Origin: Isosphaeraceae bacterium EP7
GTDB taxonomy: Bacteria; Planctomycetota; Planctomycetia; Isosphaerales; Isosphaeraceae
DNA length: 64,000 bases
Direction: 5' to 3'
Assembly (NCBI GenBank): GCA_038400315.1
Contig: CP151667.1
Span: forward strand, 4,475,174-4,539,173
The notes below the pieces were generated by a model. That model saw only the letters and a program-made list of their open reading frames with translations, ran no database searches and had not been told where the DNA came from. Position 1 is the first letter of the stretch; each line of letters opens with the position of its first letter. Positions 55,020 to 64,000 of the stretch are shown here, in pieces. A program made the position numbers and the translations under genes.

Positions 55020-57212
55020 TTGCTCCCGCCGGTCGTTCTAGCCCTCGGCTTCGCCAACCTGCCGCTCCTGTACGGCCTGGGTGCCGCGTCGCTGCCCATT
55101 TTGCTGCACCTGCTCAACCGCCGGAAATTCCGCGAGGTCCCGTGGGCGGCCATGCGGTTCCTGGTCGCGGCCATGCGCAAGAACCAGCGGCGGGTCAGGG
55201 TGGAGCATTGGCTCCTTCTGGCCGTGCGCACGATGCTTGTCATCGCCGTGGTGCTGGCGATGGCCAAGCCGTTCCTGGAGAGCATGGGCGCGCTACCGGT
55301 GCTGGCGGGCCAGCGGACTCACCGGGTCCTGGTGCTCGACGGCTCCCTGAGCATGGGCTACGCGCCCGCCGAGGCGACCCGGTTCGACCAGGCCAAGCAG
55401 CTGGCCATCCAGGTGGTGCGCGAGGCCAGGCGCGGCGACGTCACCAGCGTCGTGCTGATGGCCGACCCGCCCAAGGTCATCATCGGCACCCCTTCGCCGA
55501 GCGCCGACGAGGTCCGCAAGGAGCTGGAGTCGATGGTCATGCCGCACGGCGGCACCGACCTGGTGGCCAGCTTCGCGGCGATCGACCGGGTGCTCGACGT
55601 CTCGACCATCCCCCAGAAAGAGGTCGTCTTCCTGACCGACCTGCAAGCCACCAGCTGGCGCAAGCCCGAGGCCGCCGCCGAGCTGAAGCGGGTCGTCGAC
55701 AAGGTGCAGGCCCGCAAGGCCCGGTCGGTGGTCATCGACCTGGGCAAGGAAGGGAGTGGCAACCACGCCGTCACCGAACTGGCCCTGGGCGCGCCGGTCG
55801 TCACGTCGGGCTCGACCGTCTCGATCCGCACCGTGGTCCGTAACTTCGGGCCTGCGCCCACGACAGGGGCCAGCGTCAGGCTGGTCGTCGACGGCCAGGT
55901 CGGCCCTGAGCAGACGGTCGACCTCCCCGTCGGCGAGGACGTCCCGCTCGTCTTCACCCAGACGTTCAACTCCGACGGCGACCACGTCGTCGAGGCCCGC
56001 GTCGACGAAGACTCCTTGAAGCTGGACGATCGCCGCGTGCTGGCCGTGCCGGTGCGCGAGTCGCTGAAGGTCCTGCTCGTCGACGGCGACTTCAAGTCGG
56101 AGGCGTTCCAGGCCGAGACCGACTACCTGGCCCAGGCGCTCAGCCCTTCGGGCGACCAGGGGGGCCCGGCCTCGCCGATCAAGGTTCAGGTCGTCCCCGA
56201 GAACCAGCTGGTGCGCCGGGAGCTCTCCGACTACGACGCGGTGATCCTCTGCAACGTCGCCCAGGTGACGGAGGCCGAGGTCGCCTCGCTCGAGGGCTAC
56301 CTCAAGCAGGGGGGGGGCGTGGTCATCTTCGGCGGCGATCAGGTGCTCGCCGACAACTACAACCGCCTGCTCTACGCCGACGGCAAGGGGCTTCTCCCCG
56401 CGCTCATCGGTCCGTCCGTGGGCGACGCGAAGCTGATGCAGACCCCGTTCACGTTCGACGCGAAGGGATTCAAGCACCCGATCGTCGCCCTCTTCGGCGA
56501 CGAGTCGGACCAGGTTCAGGCGGGCCTGACCTCGGTGAAGACCTGGAAATACCAGGCCCTCAAGCTGCCGGCCGACACCAGGGCCCGGGTGGCCCTGGCG
56601 TTCTCGGGCACGGGCGATCCGGCGGTCATCGAGGCCCCCAGGTATCGCGGTACGGTGGTCCAGGTCGCGACCACCGCCGACGCCGGCTGGACGACCTGGC
56701 CGGTACACCCGAGCTTCCCGCCTGTCATGGAGCAGGTCGTCTTCCAGGCCGCCGCGGGCCGGCTCGCCGAGCGCAATGTCCGCGTCGGCCAGCCGCTCGA
56801 CCAGGCCCTGCCCCCGGCCGGCGCGGAGGTGGTGGCCTCGGTGCGCACGCCCGACGGCCGCGACCTGCCGGCCCGGCTCAAGCCCGACGGCGACGTCAGC
56901 CTGCTGCATTTCGAGGAGACCGACCTGTCGGGCCTCTACAAGGTGAAGATCGGCCCGCCGCTTGCCAGGGAGTCGACCTTCGCCGCGGTGCCCGACCCGG
57001 CCGAGAGCGACCCGGCGAAGCTCGACCGCGCGGGGCTCGCCGCCGCCGTCCCCGGCTGGAACTTCGCCTACTTTGTCAACCTTCAGCAGGCGGGGGCCGA
57101 CACCGCCGCGATCAGCCGCCAGGGCGAGCTGCACCGGCCGTTGCTCTTCGCCGTGCTTGCCTTGCTGCTGATCGAGTCGACCCTGGCCTGGAAATTCGGC
57201 CACCACGCCTAG
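55020..57212 (+). CDS. BatA-like membrane protein with VWA and Ig-like domains
   Basis: 730 residues from a TTG start with AGGAG about nine bases upstream. The N-terminal two-helix region (LPILLHLLNRRKFREVPWAA and LLLAVRTMLVIAVVLAM) matches the aerotolerance-regulator BatA domain. A VWA domain follows with a DGSLSMGY site (DxSxS) near residue 103. The C-terminal half holds beta domains, one with an apparent glutamine-amidotransferase-like fold (KVLLVDGDFKSEAFQAE), and a last membrane helix (about 705-725). It is the membrane partner of the MoxR/DUF58 pair. Next gene starts 68 bases on. Confidence 0.85.
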   Translation: MLPPVVLALGFANLPLLYGLGAASLPILLHLLNRRKFREVPWAAMRFLVAAMRKNQRRVRVEHWLLLAVRTMLVIAVVLAMAKPFLESMGALPVLAGQRTHRVLVLDGSLSMGYAPAEATRFDQAKQLAIQVVREARRGDVTSVVLMADPPKVIIGTPSPSADEVRKELESMVMPHGGTDLVASFAAIDRVLDVSTIPQKEVVFLTDLQATSWRKPEAAAELKRVVDKVQARKARSVVIDLGKEGSGNHAVTELALGAPVVTSGSTVSIRTVVRNFGPAPTTGASVRLVVDGQVGPEQTVDLPVGEDVPLVFTQTFNSDGDHVVEARVDEDSLKLDDRRVLAVPVRESLKVLLVDGDFKSEAFQAETDYLAQALSPSGDQGGPASPIKVQVVPENQLVRRELSDYDAVILCNVAQVTEAEVASLEGYLKQGGGVVIFGGDQVLADNYNRLLYADGKGLLPALIGPSVGDAKLMQTPFTFDAKGFKHPIVALFGDESDQVQAGLTSVKTWKYQALKLPADTRARVALAFSGTGDPAVIEAPRYRGTVVQVATTADAGWTTWPVHPSFPPVMEQVVFQAAAGRLAERNVRVGQPLDQALPPAGAEVVASVRTPDGRDLPARLKPDGDVSLLHFEETDLSGLYKVKIGPPLARESTFAAVPDPAESDPAKLDRAGLAAAVPGWNFAYFVNLQQAGADTAAISRQGELHRPLLFAVLALLLIESTLAWKFGHHA

Positions 57213-57280
57213 ACTCCCCTACAATTCCCCGGACGGCTCCCAATTTCCCCTCCCGCGCCCGACGCCCCCTGGACCCCTCG

Positions 57281-59677
57281 ATGATGGACTGGCTGCTCCG
57301 ACGACTGGCGGACCGACTGGGCGTGGAGCGTGCACGCGCCGGCGAGGCGATCACGCCGCACGTCCGGTTCGAGCAGCCCTGGTCGCAGGGCGTCCTCCTG
57401 CTCGTGCTGGCCGCCAGCATTGCGCTCGTCATCTGGCTCTACCGCCGCGAAGGGCAGGCCTCGCGCCCCTGGAAGGTCCTGCTCGCCTCGCTTCGCATCT
57501 GCTTGATCCTGCTGGCCGTGTTCATGCTGTCCGAGGCCGTGCTCTCCGTCGACCGGACGGGCCTGCCTTACTTCGTCGTGATGCTGGACGACTCCGCCAG
57601 CGGCCAGATCGTCGACCAGCCGGCCGACCCCAAGGCCAAGGCCGCCGCGCAGGAACTTGCCAAGGCCGCCGGCAAGACCGAGCCCAGCCGCGCCGCGGTC
57701 GCCCAGGGCCTGCTTGCCCGCGACGATGCCGCCTGGCTGAAGGAACTCCAGAAGCAGCACAAGATCCGCCTCTACCTTCTCTCCGGGGCCGCAAGCTCGC
57801 TCGCAGAGGTCGACAAGCCCGAGGACGTCAAGCCCGCGCTCGAGAAGGTCAAGGCCGCGACCGCCCAGGGGGCGCAATCGCGCCTGGGGTCGGGCGTCCG
57901 GCAGGTCCTCACCGAGCTCAGGGGCGTCCCGCCCACGGCGATCCTGCTCGCCACCGACGGCCAGACTACCGACGGCGAAACCTTGCCGCAGGCCGCCGAG
58001 TTCGCCGCCCGCAAGGGGGTCCCGCTCTTCGTCATCGGCCTGGGCGATTCCGAGCCGGCACGCGACCTGGAAATCGGCGAGCTGCTGGTCGACGACGTCG
58101 TCTTCGCCGACGACCTCGTCCGGTTCCAGGCCAAGCTCAGCAGTAAAGGCTTTGCCGGCCAGCCGCTCACCGTCAAGCTCAAGCAGCGCGACGCCTCGGG
58201 CGCCGTGCGCGACCTGGAGACGATCAGCGTCGTCGCACCGCCCGACGGCCAGCCGGCCAGGATCGAGATCCCCCACCGGCCCAAGGACGTCGGCGACATC
58301 ACCTACGTCGTGCAGGTCGAGCCCAGGGAACGCGAGCTGCAAGTCGAGAACAACGCGATCGTCCGCACGGTCACCGTGCGCAAGGATCAGCTCAAGGTCC
58401 TGCTCGTCGACGGCGACCCTCGTTACGAGTACCGCTACCTGAAGACCTACCTGGAACGCGACTCGACCATCGACCTGAGCGTGGTCCTCCTCTCGTCCGA
58501 CCCCGAGTACAGCGAGCAGGACCGCTCGGCCTTGCCGACGATGCCGGCCTCGAAGGAAGACCTCTTCAAGTTTGACGCGGTCATCATGGGCGACGCCGAC
58601 CCCAGCTTCCTCAGCGCCGTGCAGATGCAGAACCTCGTCGAGTTCGTGGCCGAGAAGGGGGCCGGCCTGCTGTTCGTGGCGGGCGAGAACTTCAACCCCT
58701 TGCTCTATCGAGGGACGCCCCTGGAACCCCTCTTCCCGGTCGAGCTGGGCGACGCCCGCAACCCGATCGCGGTGGGCAACAACCTGGCCGCGTACCGCCC
58801 CGAGCTAACCGCCGAGGGCCGCACCAGCCCGATCTTCCGTTTCGGCGAGGACGAGGCGTCCAGCGAGCAGATCTGGCAGTCGCTCCCCCCGCTCTACTGG
58901 TTCATGGAAACCCCGCGCAAGAAGCCCGCCGCCCTGGTCCTGGCCGAGCACCCCACCGCCACCGGCTCAGACGGCAAGCTGCCGCTGATGCTCTACCAGT
59001 TCTACGGGTCGGGCAAGGTGATGTTCAACGCGGTCGATGACACCTGGCGCTGGCGGTTCCGGGTCGGCGACAAGTATTTCGGCCGCTACTGGGTGCAGAC
59101 GATCCGGTTCCTGGCCCGGACCAAATTGCTCGGCCAGAAGCAGGCCGAGGTCACGACCGACCGCCGCCGCTACCAGCGCAACCAGCCCGTCATCGTCCGC
59201 GTCCGATTCCCCAACCCGGCGCTTGCCCCCGGATCGGGCGAACTTGCCGTCCAGATCGAACGGAAGGGACAGGGACCGCGCCGTTTGACGCTGAAGAACT
59301 CAACGGGCGCGAAGAATGTCTTCGAAGGAGCGCTGCCGCAGGCCTCCGAGGGAGAATACACGGTTCGCTTACTGCCGCCGCCGATCCTGGAAGGTGCGGT
59401 CCCCACCGCCGGTTTCCGAGTCGACCCGCCCGCCGGCGAGCTGGAGCGGGTGCCGATGAACCGGGCCGAGCTGATCCGCACCGCCAGCACGTCCGGCGGC
59501 AAGTTTTACACTCCCGAGGCGGTCGACAGCCTGCTTTCCGACCTGCCCAAGCCCCAGAAAGTGCCGCTGGACACCGACCCTCCAATCCCGCTCTGGAATA
59601 GCTGGCCGGTCCTGGCCCTGTTCCTGACGGTGCTGACGGCCGAGTGGGCCCTGAGAAAACGCAACCAGATGGTTTAA
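57281..59677 (+). CDS. Second BatA/VWA-like membrane protein of the cluster
   Basis: 798 residues. Two membrane helices near the start (about 35-55 and 65-85) are followed by a partial VWA-like unit (VVMLDDSASGQI with a DxSxS-type site, and ILLATDGQTTDGE). The middle has the same LKVLLVDGDPRYEYRYLKTYL block seen in the preceding protein, pointing to a common origin by duplication. A last helix (about 775-792) precedes a basic tail. It probably forms a complex with its paralogue in the inner membrane. Function in planctomycetes is not established. Confidence 0.82.
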   Translation: MMDWLLRRLADRLGVERARAGEAITPHVRFEQPWSQGVLLLVLAASIALVIWLYRREGQASRPWKVLLASLRICLILLAVFMLSEAVLSVDRTGLPYFVVMLDDSASGQIVDQPADPKAKAAAQELAKAAGKTEPSRAAVAQGLLARDDAAWLKELQKQHKIRLYLLSGAASSLAEVDKPEDVKPALEKVKAATAQGAQSRLGSGVRQVLTELRGVPPTAILLATDGQTTDGETLPQAAEFAARKGVPLFVIGLGDSEPARDLEIGELLVDDVVFADDLVRFQAKLSSKGFAGQPLTVKLKQRDASGAVRDLETISVVAPPDGQPARIEIPHRPKDVGDITYVVQVEPRERELQVENNAIVRTVTVRKDQLKVLLVDGDPRYEYRYLKTYLERDSTIDLSVVLLSSDPEYSEQDRSALPTMPASKEDLFKFDAVIMGDADPSFLSAVQMQNLVEFVAEKGAGLLFVAGENFNPLLYRGTPLEPLFPVELGDARNPIAVGNNLAAYRPELTAEGRTSPIFRFGEDEASSEQIWQSLPPLYWFMETPRKKPAALVLAEHPTATGSDGKLPLMLYQFYGSGKVMFNAVDDTWRWRFRVGDKYFGRYWVQTIRFLARTKLLGQKQAEVTTDRRRYQRNQPVIVRVRFPNPALAPGSGELAVQIERKGQGPRRLTLKNSTGAKNVFEGALPQASEGEYTVRLLPPPILEGAVPTAGFRVDPPAGELERVPMNRAELIRTASTSGGKFYTPEAVDSLLSDLPKPQKVPLDTDPPIPLWNSWPVLALFLTVLTAEWALRKRNQMV

Positions 59678-59741
59678 GATGGAATAGAACGGACGGCCCT
59701 TGACGCGGATTGGCTCGAAGGCTGCCGGGAGGCATTCGGTG

Positions 59742-62700
59742 ATGCGTGGTCCCCTCGAAACTCGGATCGCGTCGCTGCGGGGGCAGGTCCGACGCCAGCT
59801 GGCATTGCACGGTGCGGGCCTGCTGACGGCGGGCATCGTGCTGGCCATCATCGGTGCCTGCCTGCTCGACTTCCTCTTCCACCTGGCACCCGAGGTCCGG
59901 CTCGTCCTGCTTCTGGCCACGATTGGCCTGGGCGCCTGGCTGCTGGCCCGGCACGTCGTCCGGCCCCTGATCGTCCGGTTCCGCGACCTCGACATCGCGA
60001 TGCGCATCGAGAAACGATGGCCGGGCCTCAACGATCGTCTCGCGAGCGCCGTCCAGTTCCGCGACGGAACCGAATCCGATGACCTGGGCTCGCTCGCCCT
60101 GCGTAACGCGACGGTACGACAGGCCATCGCCGAGACCGAGTCGATCGACTTCCGCGAGGTCGTCGACAAGGCCCCCACGAGGCGTGCTCTGGCGGCCGCC
60201 GCCCTGACGATCGCGGCAGGCCTGGGGATCTATGCCGCGTCGCCGGCCCTGTCGCGGATTGCCTTGAACCGGTTTGCCAGGCCCTACGGCGGCACCGCCT
60301 GGCCCAGGCAGACCCATCTCAGCCTGGCCGAGGCTCGCCGCAAGGTGGCCCGCGGCGAGTCCTTCGATCTCGCCGTCAAGGTCGCGCCCGGCGAGACCGT
60401 CCCGACTTCCGCGAAGGTCACCTATCGCTTCCCCGACACCGGCGAGTCGGTCGTCGAGTCGCTCCGCGCCGTCGAGGGGGGTCTCTTCCGCGGCCGGATC
60501 GAGTCGGTCTCCCGCCCGTTCACCTTCTCGGTGGCCGCCGGCGACGACTCGACCAGCGTCCGCGACGTCGCCATCCAGGTCGTGCCGCCCCCTTCGCTCG
60601 TCGAGATCGCCGTCACGGTCGTCTCGCCCGACTACACGGGCGTCGGCCCCAAGACGCTCGCCGCCGGCAACTCTCAGGTCCGTGCGGTGGCCGGCAGCAA
60701 GGTCGAGATCCGGGCGTCCGCGAACAAGTCACTCGCGTCGGCCGAACTCCGGATCGGCGAGGCCACGGTCCCGGTCACGCTCGACCCGAAGTCGCCCAAG
60801 AAGGTCGTGACCCGCTTCGACGTCAAGGCCTCGGCTCCGTTCTACTTCGACCTGAAGGACACCGAGGGCTTCAAGAACCAGGAAGCCCAGCGGTACGACG
60901 TCAGGATGGACAAGGATGAGGCCCCCAGGGTCGCCATCGAGGAGCCGAACAACGACCGCGACGTCCCGCCGGGCGCCACGGTCCCGCTCAGGTTCACCGT
61001 CGACGACGACTACGGGACCCACTCAGCCCGCCTCGCCTACAAGATCGCCAACGGCGGTTCCGAGCCCGGACCCGACGCCTTCATCCCTCTCTGGAACGCC
61101 CCCGAGACGCCCGAAGGTCGGACGACCAAGCACACGGAGATCGGCCACGCCTGGTCGCTCGCGTCCCTGAATCTGACCCCGGGCGCCGTGATCACGTTCC
61201 ACGCCGACGCTCGCGATTACGACACGATTAACGGCCCTAACCTTGGCAAGAGCCGTGAGTTACGCATTCGAATCATCAGCCCCGAGGAACTCGCCAGGAA
61301 CCTGGAGGCCCAGCGTCGCGAGATCCGCGAGGAGGCCGAGCGCATTCTCAAGATGCAGGAGCAGGCCCTCCGGCCGGTCGAAGAATCCAGGCGCACCCTG
61401 AACCAGGCCGGCAAGCTCGACCCCAAGGGGCGCGATGACCTCAAGGTCGCCGAGATGATCCAGCGACAGCTCGCCGGCCGGGTGACCAACCAGGCCGACG
61501 GACTCGACCAGAAGATCGGCCGGTTCCTCGACGACCTCAAGAACTTCAACGTCGAGAACCCCGACGCCGCCGCCCAGATGCAGGAGATGAAGGCAGGGGT
61601 CGACCGGATCCGCGACGACCACCTGACCGCCGCCGAGCAGGCCCTCAACCGCGCCTCCAAAGCCCTCGACGAGCAGCAGGACCAGCAGGCCGAACAAAAC
61701 CAGGCAGGCGCCCAGGCTCGAAACGAACCCAACGCCCCGTCCCAAACGAAGCCAACGGCCCCCCAATCCAAGGGAGCTGCCGCCGATCAGGCCAAGGCTG
61801 CCGTCGGACAATCCAAGCAAGCCCAGGCCGGCGAACAGTCCAAGGGCCAGCCTGCCGGGAAGACCGAAGCTGGCGACCAGGCGAAGGGTCAACCGGCCGG
61901 GAAGGCCGAGGCGGGCGAACAGGCCAAGGCCGATCAATCCAAGGGGCAGGCTGGCGGCGATCAGGCTAAGGGCCAGCCGGCCGGCAAGGCCGATGAGTCG
62001 AAGCCGCAAGAGCAGGGGGGGGCCGACGAGGGCAAGGCCCCGGATGCCAAGGAGTCGCTGGCCCAGGCCGAGACCAATCAGAAGGCGATCGCCGGCGAGC
62101 TGAAGAAGATGCTCGACGGCCTCAGCGAGTTCGAGACCTATCGAGGCGTGGTCAAGGACGCCCAGGAACTTCTGAAGGCCCAGGAGCAGGTGATGAAGCA
62201 GGCGGCCGAGGCCGCCGCCAAGCCCGAACTCACCGGCAAGACCCCCGAGAAACTCGACGACGCCCAGAAGGCCGAGCTAGGCAACCTGGCCGGTCGCCAG
62301 AACGAGGTCGCCCGCAACCTCCAGGGGCTCATGGAGAAGATGGCCGAGATGGCCAAGAAGCTCGACGCCGAAGACCCGCTCGCCGCCTCCGCCATGAGGG
62401 GCGCCGCCGAGGAGTCTCGCGCCAAGGGGACCGCGGGCAAGATGGGTGAGGCCGCCGAGCAGCTCGAGAAGAACCAGATGGGGTCCGCCCGCGCCGGCCA
62501 GGAGAAGGTGCGTGACGAGCTGAAGGAACTGGTCGACTCCATCCAGGACCGCAAGGGCCGCGAGCTCTCCAGGCTCGTCAAGGAGCTGAAGAACGCCGAG
62601 GAACGACTCGAGCAGATCAAGAAGCGCCAGACCGAGAACCTCAAGAAGACCCAGCAGGCCCGCGCCGAGAAGGACCCGAAGAAGAAGTCGGACTCCCTGA

Positions 62701-63599
62701 AGAAGCTCGCCAAGGAGCAAGCGGAGATCGAGAAAGAGCTGAAGAAGGAGTTACAGAAGCTCGCCAAGCTCAACGCGGGCCGGGCCGCCCAGAAGGGGGA
62801 GGAGGCCGCCGCCAAGATGAAGAAGTCGGAGCAGGGGCTCGACCAGGACCAGGGTGAAGAGGCCGAAGAGGACCAGGAAGACGCCCTGGCCGACCTTGAA
62901 GAGGCGCAAGAGGAAGTGGCCGAGGCCCGCAAAGAGGCCGAGGAGCAACTCGCCATGGAAGAGCTGGCCAAGATGACCGACGAGCTCAAGTCTCTGGCCG
63001 AGCGGCAGGAGAAGGTGGCCGTCGAGACGGTCGACTACGACAAGAAGCGGCTCGCCGCCGGCGGCAAGCTGACCCGGGGCGAGAGCATCTCGGTGCGTGA
63101 CCTGGGCAAGACCGAGCTCGGCCTGAAGTCGGAGACCGCCGAGCTGGTCAAGAAGCTCGAAGGGGCCCCCGTCTTCGCCCTCACGCTGAAACGAGCCACC
63201 GAGGGGATGGACTCCGCAGGCCAGCGGCTCCAGGGGCTCAAGACCGACGCCGAAACCCAGCGCCCCGCGCGGGCTGCCGCCGACCGGTTCAAGCAACTCG
63301 TCGAATCCCTCAAGCCCGACAAGCCCAAGCAGGGTGGCGGCGGGGGCGGCGGTGGTGGCGGTGGCGGCGGAGGGGGCAACAACGACGGAATTCCCGCCTC
63401 GGCCCAGCTCAAGATCCTCAAGTCGCTCCAGCAAGAGATCAACGACCAGACCGACTTCTTCGAGACCCTCAAAGAGCGCAAGAAAGAGCTGACCGACGCC
63501 CAGACGGCCGAGGTCGAGCGGCTGAAGATCGAGCAAGGCGCGCTGGCCGACCTGGTCCGCGACATGACCAAGCCCAAACGTGATGACGGGGAGGACTGA
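59742..63599 (+). CDS. DUF4175-like giant coiled-coil membrane protein
   Basis: 1285 residues from the ATG at 59742 with GGGAGG nine bases upstream; a TTG 14 codons earlier is less supported. Two or three membrane helices (about 25-75 and 145-165) are followed by Ig-like beta domains (about 200-510) typical of the DUF4175 family. The rest is a long acidic/basic coiled coil (about 535-1190), broken by a low-complexity Gln/Ala/Gly/Lys stretch with repeats of AKGQPAGKxEAG at about 690-770 and by a run of 15 glycines near residue 1200. In other planctomycetes DUF4175 accompanies MoxR/BatA genes. A structural, envelope-spanning role is likely. Confidence 0.85.
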   Translation: MRGPLETRIASLRGQVRRQLALHGAGLLTAGIVLAIIGACLLDFLFHLAPEVRLVLLLATIGLGAWLLARHVVRPLIVRFRDLDIAMRIEKRWPGLNDRLASAVQFRDGTESDDLGSLALRNATVRQAIAETESIDFREVVDKAPTRRALAAAALTIAAGLGIYAASPALSRIALNRFARPYGGTAWPRQTHLSLAEARRKVARGESFDLAVKVAPGETVPTSAKVTYRFPDTGESVVESLRAVEGGLFRGRIESVSRPFTFSVAAGDDSTSVRDVAIQVVPPPSLVEIAVTVVSPDYTGVGPKTLAAGNSQVRAVAGSKVEIRASANKSLASAELRIGEATVPVTLDPKSPKKVVTRFDVKASAPFYFDLKDTEGFKNQEAQRYDVRMDKDEAPRVAIEEPNNDRDVPPGATVPLRFTVDDDYGTHSARLAYKIANGGSEPGPDAFIPLWNAPETPEGRTTKHTEIGHAWSLASLNLTPGAVITFHADARDYDTINGPNLGKSRELRIRIISPEELARNLEAQRREIREEAERILKMQEQALRPVEESRRTLNQAGKLDPKGRDDLKVAEMIQRQLAGRVTNQADGLDQKIGRFLDDLKNFNVENPDAAAQMQEMKAGVDRIRDDHLTAAEQALNRASKALDEQQDQQAEQNQAGAQARNEPNAPSQTKPTAPQSKGAAADQAKAAVGQSKQAQAGEQSKGQPAGKTEAGDQAKGQPAGKAEAGEQAKADQSKGQAGGDQAKGQPAGKADESKPQEQGGADEGKAPDAKESLAQAETNQKAIAGELKKMLDGLSEFETYRGVVKDAQELLKAQEQVMKQAAEAAAKPELTGKTPEKLDDAQKAELGNLAGRQNEVARNLQGLMEKMAEMAKKLDAEDPLAASAMRGAAEESRAKGTAGKMGEAAEQLEKNQMGSARAGQEKVRDELKELVDSIQDRKGRELSRLVKELKNAEERLEQIKKRQTENLKKTQQARAEKDPKKKSDSLKKLAKEQAEIEKELKKELQKLAKLNAGRAAQKGEEAAAKMKKSEQGLDQDQGEEAEEDQEDALADLEEAQEEVAEARKEAEEQLAMEELAKMTDELKSLAERQEKVAVETVDYDKKRLAAGGKLTRGESISVRDLGKTELGLKSETAELVKKLEGAPVFALTLKRATEGMDSAGQRLQGLKTDAETQRPARAAADRFKQLVESLKPDKPKQGGGGGGGGGGGGGGGNNDGIPASAQLKILKSLQQEINDQTDFFETLKERKKELTDAQTAEVERLKIEQGALADLVRDMTKPKRDDGED

Positions 63600-63601
63600 T
63601 C

Positions 63602-64000
63602 ATGAACGCGGCCTACATCCGACACCGAGGCTCAGCACCGTCCAGGCTCACCGTCCTGCTGGGCGGCCTCCTCCTGACCGCCTGCCTCGCACCGTTCGCC
63701 CCGGCGCAGGACGCCCCCAAGAAGGACGACGCCCTGGACAAGCTGCTCCAGGAAATCGACGAGTCCAAGGCGGACAAGCCAGCCGCCGAATCGAAGCCCG
63801 AAGCCAAGGCTCCCGAGCCCGCCCAGGATAAGCCGAAGACCAAGGCCGACGAGACGCCCAAGCCCGACCCCGAGAAGGCGAAGGTCGCCCCCAAGGATGA
63901 GGCGCTCGACAGCCTGCTGGAGAAGCTCGGCCAGGCCGAGGACGCGCCGGACACGAAGGAGAAGCCGAAGTCCAAGTCCCCCGACGAGCCCATGCCTCCC
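63602..64000 (+). CDS. Secreted Lys/Pro/Asp-rich protein, cut by window end
   Basis: The ATG at 63602 lies two bases after the DUF4175-like stop, with GGAGGAC upstream. The first 133 codons are visible. A signal peptide (about 12-36, LTVLLGGLLLTACLAPFAPAQ) is followed by a highly charged region with two copies of an LDxLLxxL unit (ALDKLLQEIDES and ALDSLLEKLGQAE) among Lys/Pro/Glu stretches. No domain yet recognised; the rest lies beyond the window. It belongs to the same transcript as the MoxR/BatA cluster. Confidence 0.75.
   Translation, partial: MNAAYIRHRGSAPSRLTVLLGGLLLTACLAPFAPAQDAPKKDDALDKLLQEIDESKADKPAAESKPEAKAPEPAQDKPKTKADETPKPDPEKAKVAPKDEALDSLLEKLGQAEDAPDTKEKPKSKSPDEPMPP

Noticed and set aside
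61845-61995. Tandem DNA repeats as a possible CRISPR or VNTR
   Set aside because: They code in frame for the AKGQPAGK protein repeats of the DUF4175-like gene; no uniform spacers.

Overview
The window is about 64 kb of very GC-rich DNA from a planctomycete, most likely an Isosphaeraceae-type member (Singulisphaera/Aquisphaera/Tautonia relatives). This rests on the protein families present: a DUF1559 pseudopilin, a DUF1501 protein, a planctomycete cytochrome c/WD40 fusion, an FG-GAP/ASPIC-UnbV protein, many Tat or lipoprotein leaders, an ECF sigma factor with the planctomycete-style N-terminus, and an expanded MoxR/DUF58/BatA cluster. Genus and species are inference. No rRNA, tRNA, CRISPR array, insertion sequence or prophage was recognised.

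Left part (1-26 kb): the 5' end of an ECF sigma factor is cut by the window edge. It is followed by a Tat-exported aldo/keto reductase, a MacB-type ABC transporter pair, a membrane protein and a TPR/FG-GAP/UnbV protein, then a DUF1559 pseudopilin with a small lipoprotein. Next come a LOG-family protein, a small Rieske ferredoxin, a TolC-like efflux protein, a DUF1501 protein, an unknown Tat protein, an MFS transporter, a tiny lipoprotein, and a PdxA-family dehydrogenase overlapping a histidine phosphatase. A minus-strand group (unknown membrane protein, STN-like secreted protein, PfkB-family protein with an altered active-site motif) is divergent from mutL. Behind mutL lies a frameshifted and truncated Gfo/Idh/MocA oxidoreductase remnant.

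Middle part (26-38 kb): a BON-domain protein, a two-gene minus-strand unit (large secreted protein plus cytochrome c/WD40 protein) ending in a canonical intrinsic terminator, then a sialidase-like BNR protein, an MFS transporter, an NCS2-like permease and a stand-alone PTS enzyme I.

Respiratory block (38.2-48.2 kb): a plus-strand series encodes a Rieske protein with a long repeat-bearing N-terminal tail, a cytochrome b6-like protein with all four heme-b histidines and a cysteine at the heme c-i position, a petD-like subunit with an extra N-terminal membrane domain, an eight-heme cytochrome c, two predicted secreted cupredoxin-like proteins and a 59-residue membrane protein. I read this as a b6f/bc1-type quinol oxidoreductase whose c1/f role is filled by the octaheme subunit. 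The two copper proteins are candidate electron acceptors. It is the most interesting system in the window.

Right part (48.5-64 kb): a 1479-residue secreted protein with two PQQ-type beta-propellers and TPR-like helices is followed by a tightly packed series: MoxR ATPase, DUF58 protein (44 bp overlap), BatA-like membrane protein, a second membrane protein with a VWA-like region, a DUF4175-like giant coiled-coil protein, and a Lys/Pro/Asp-rich secreted protein cut by the right edge. This looks like a planctomycete version of the Bat/MoxR cell-envelope cluster.
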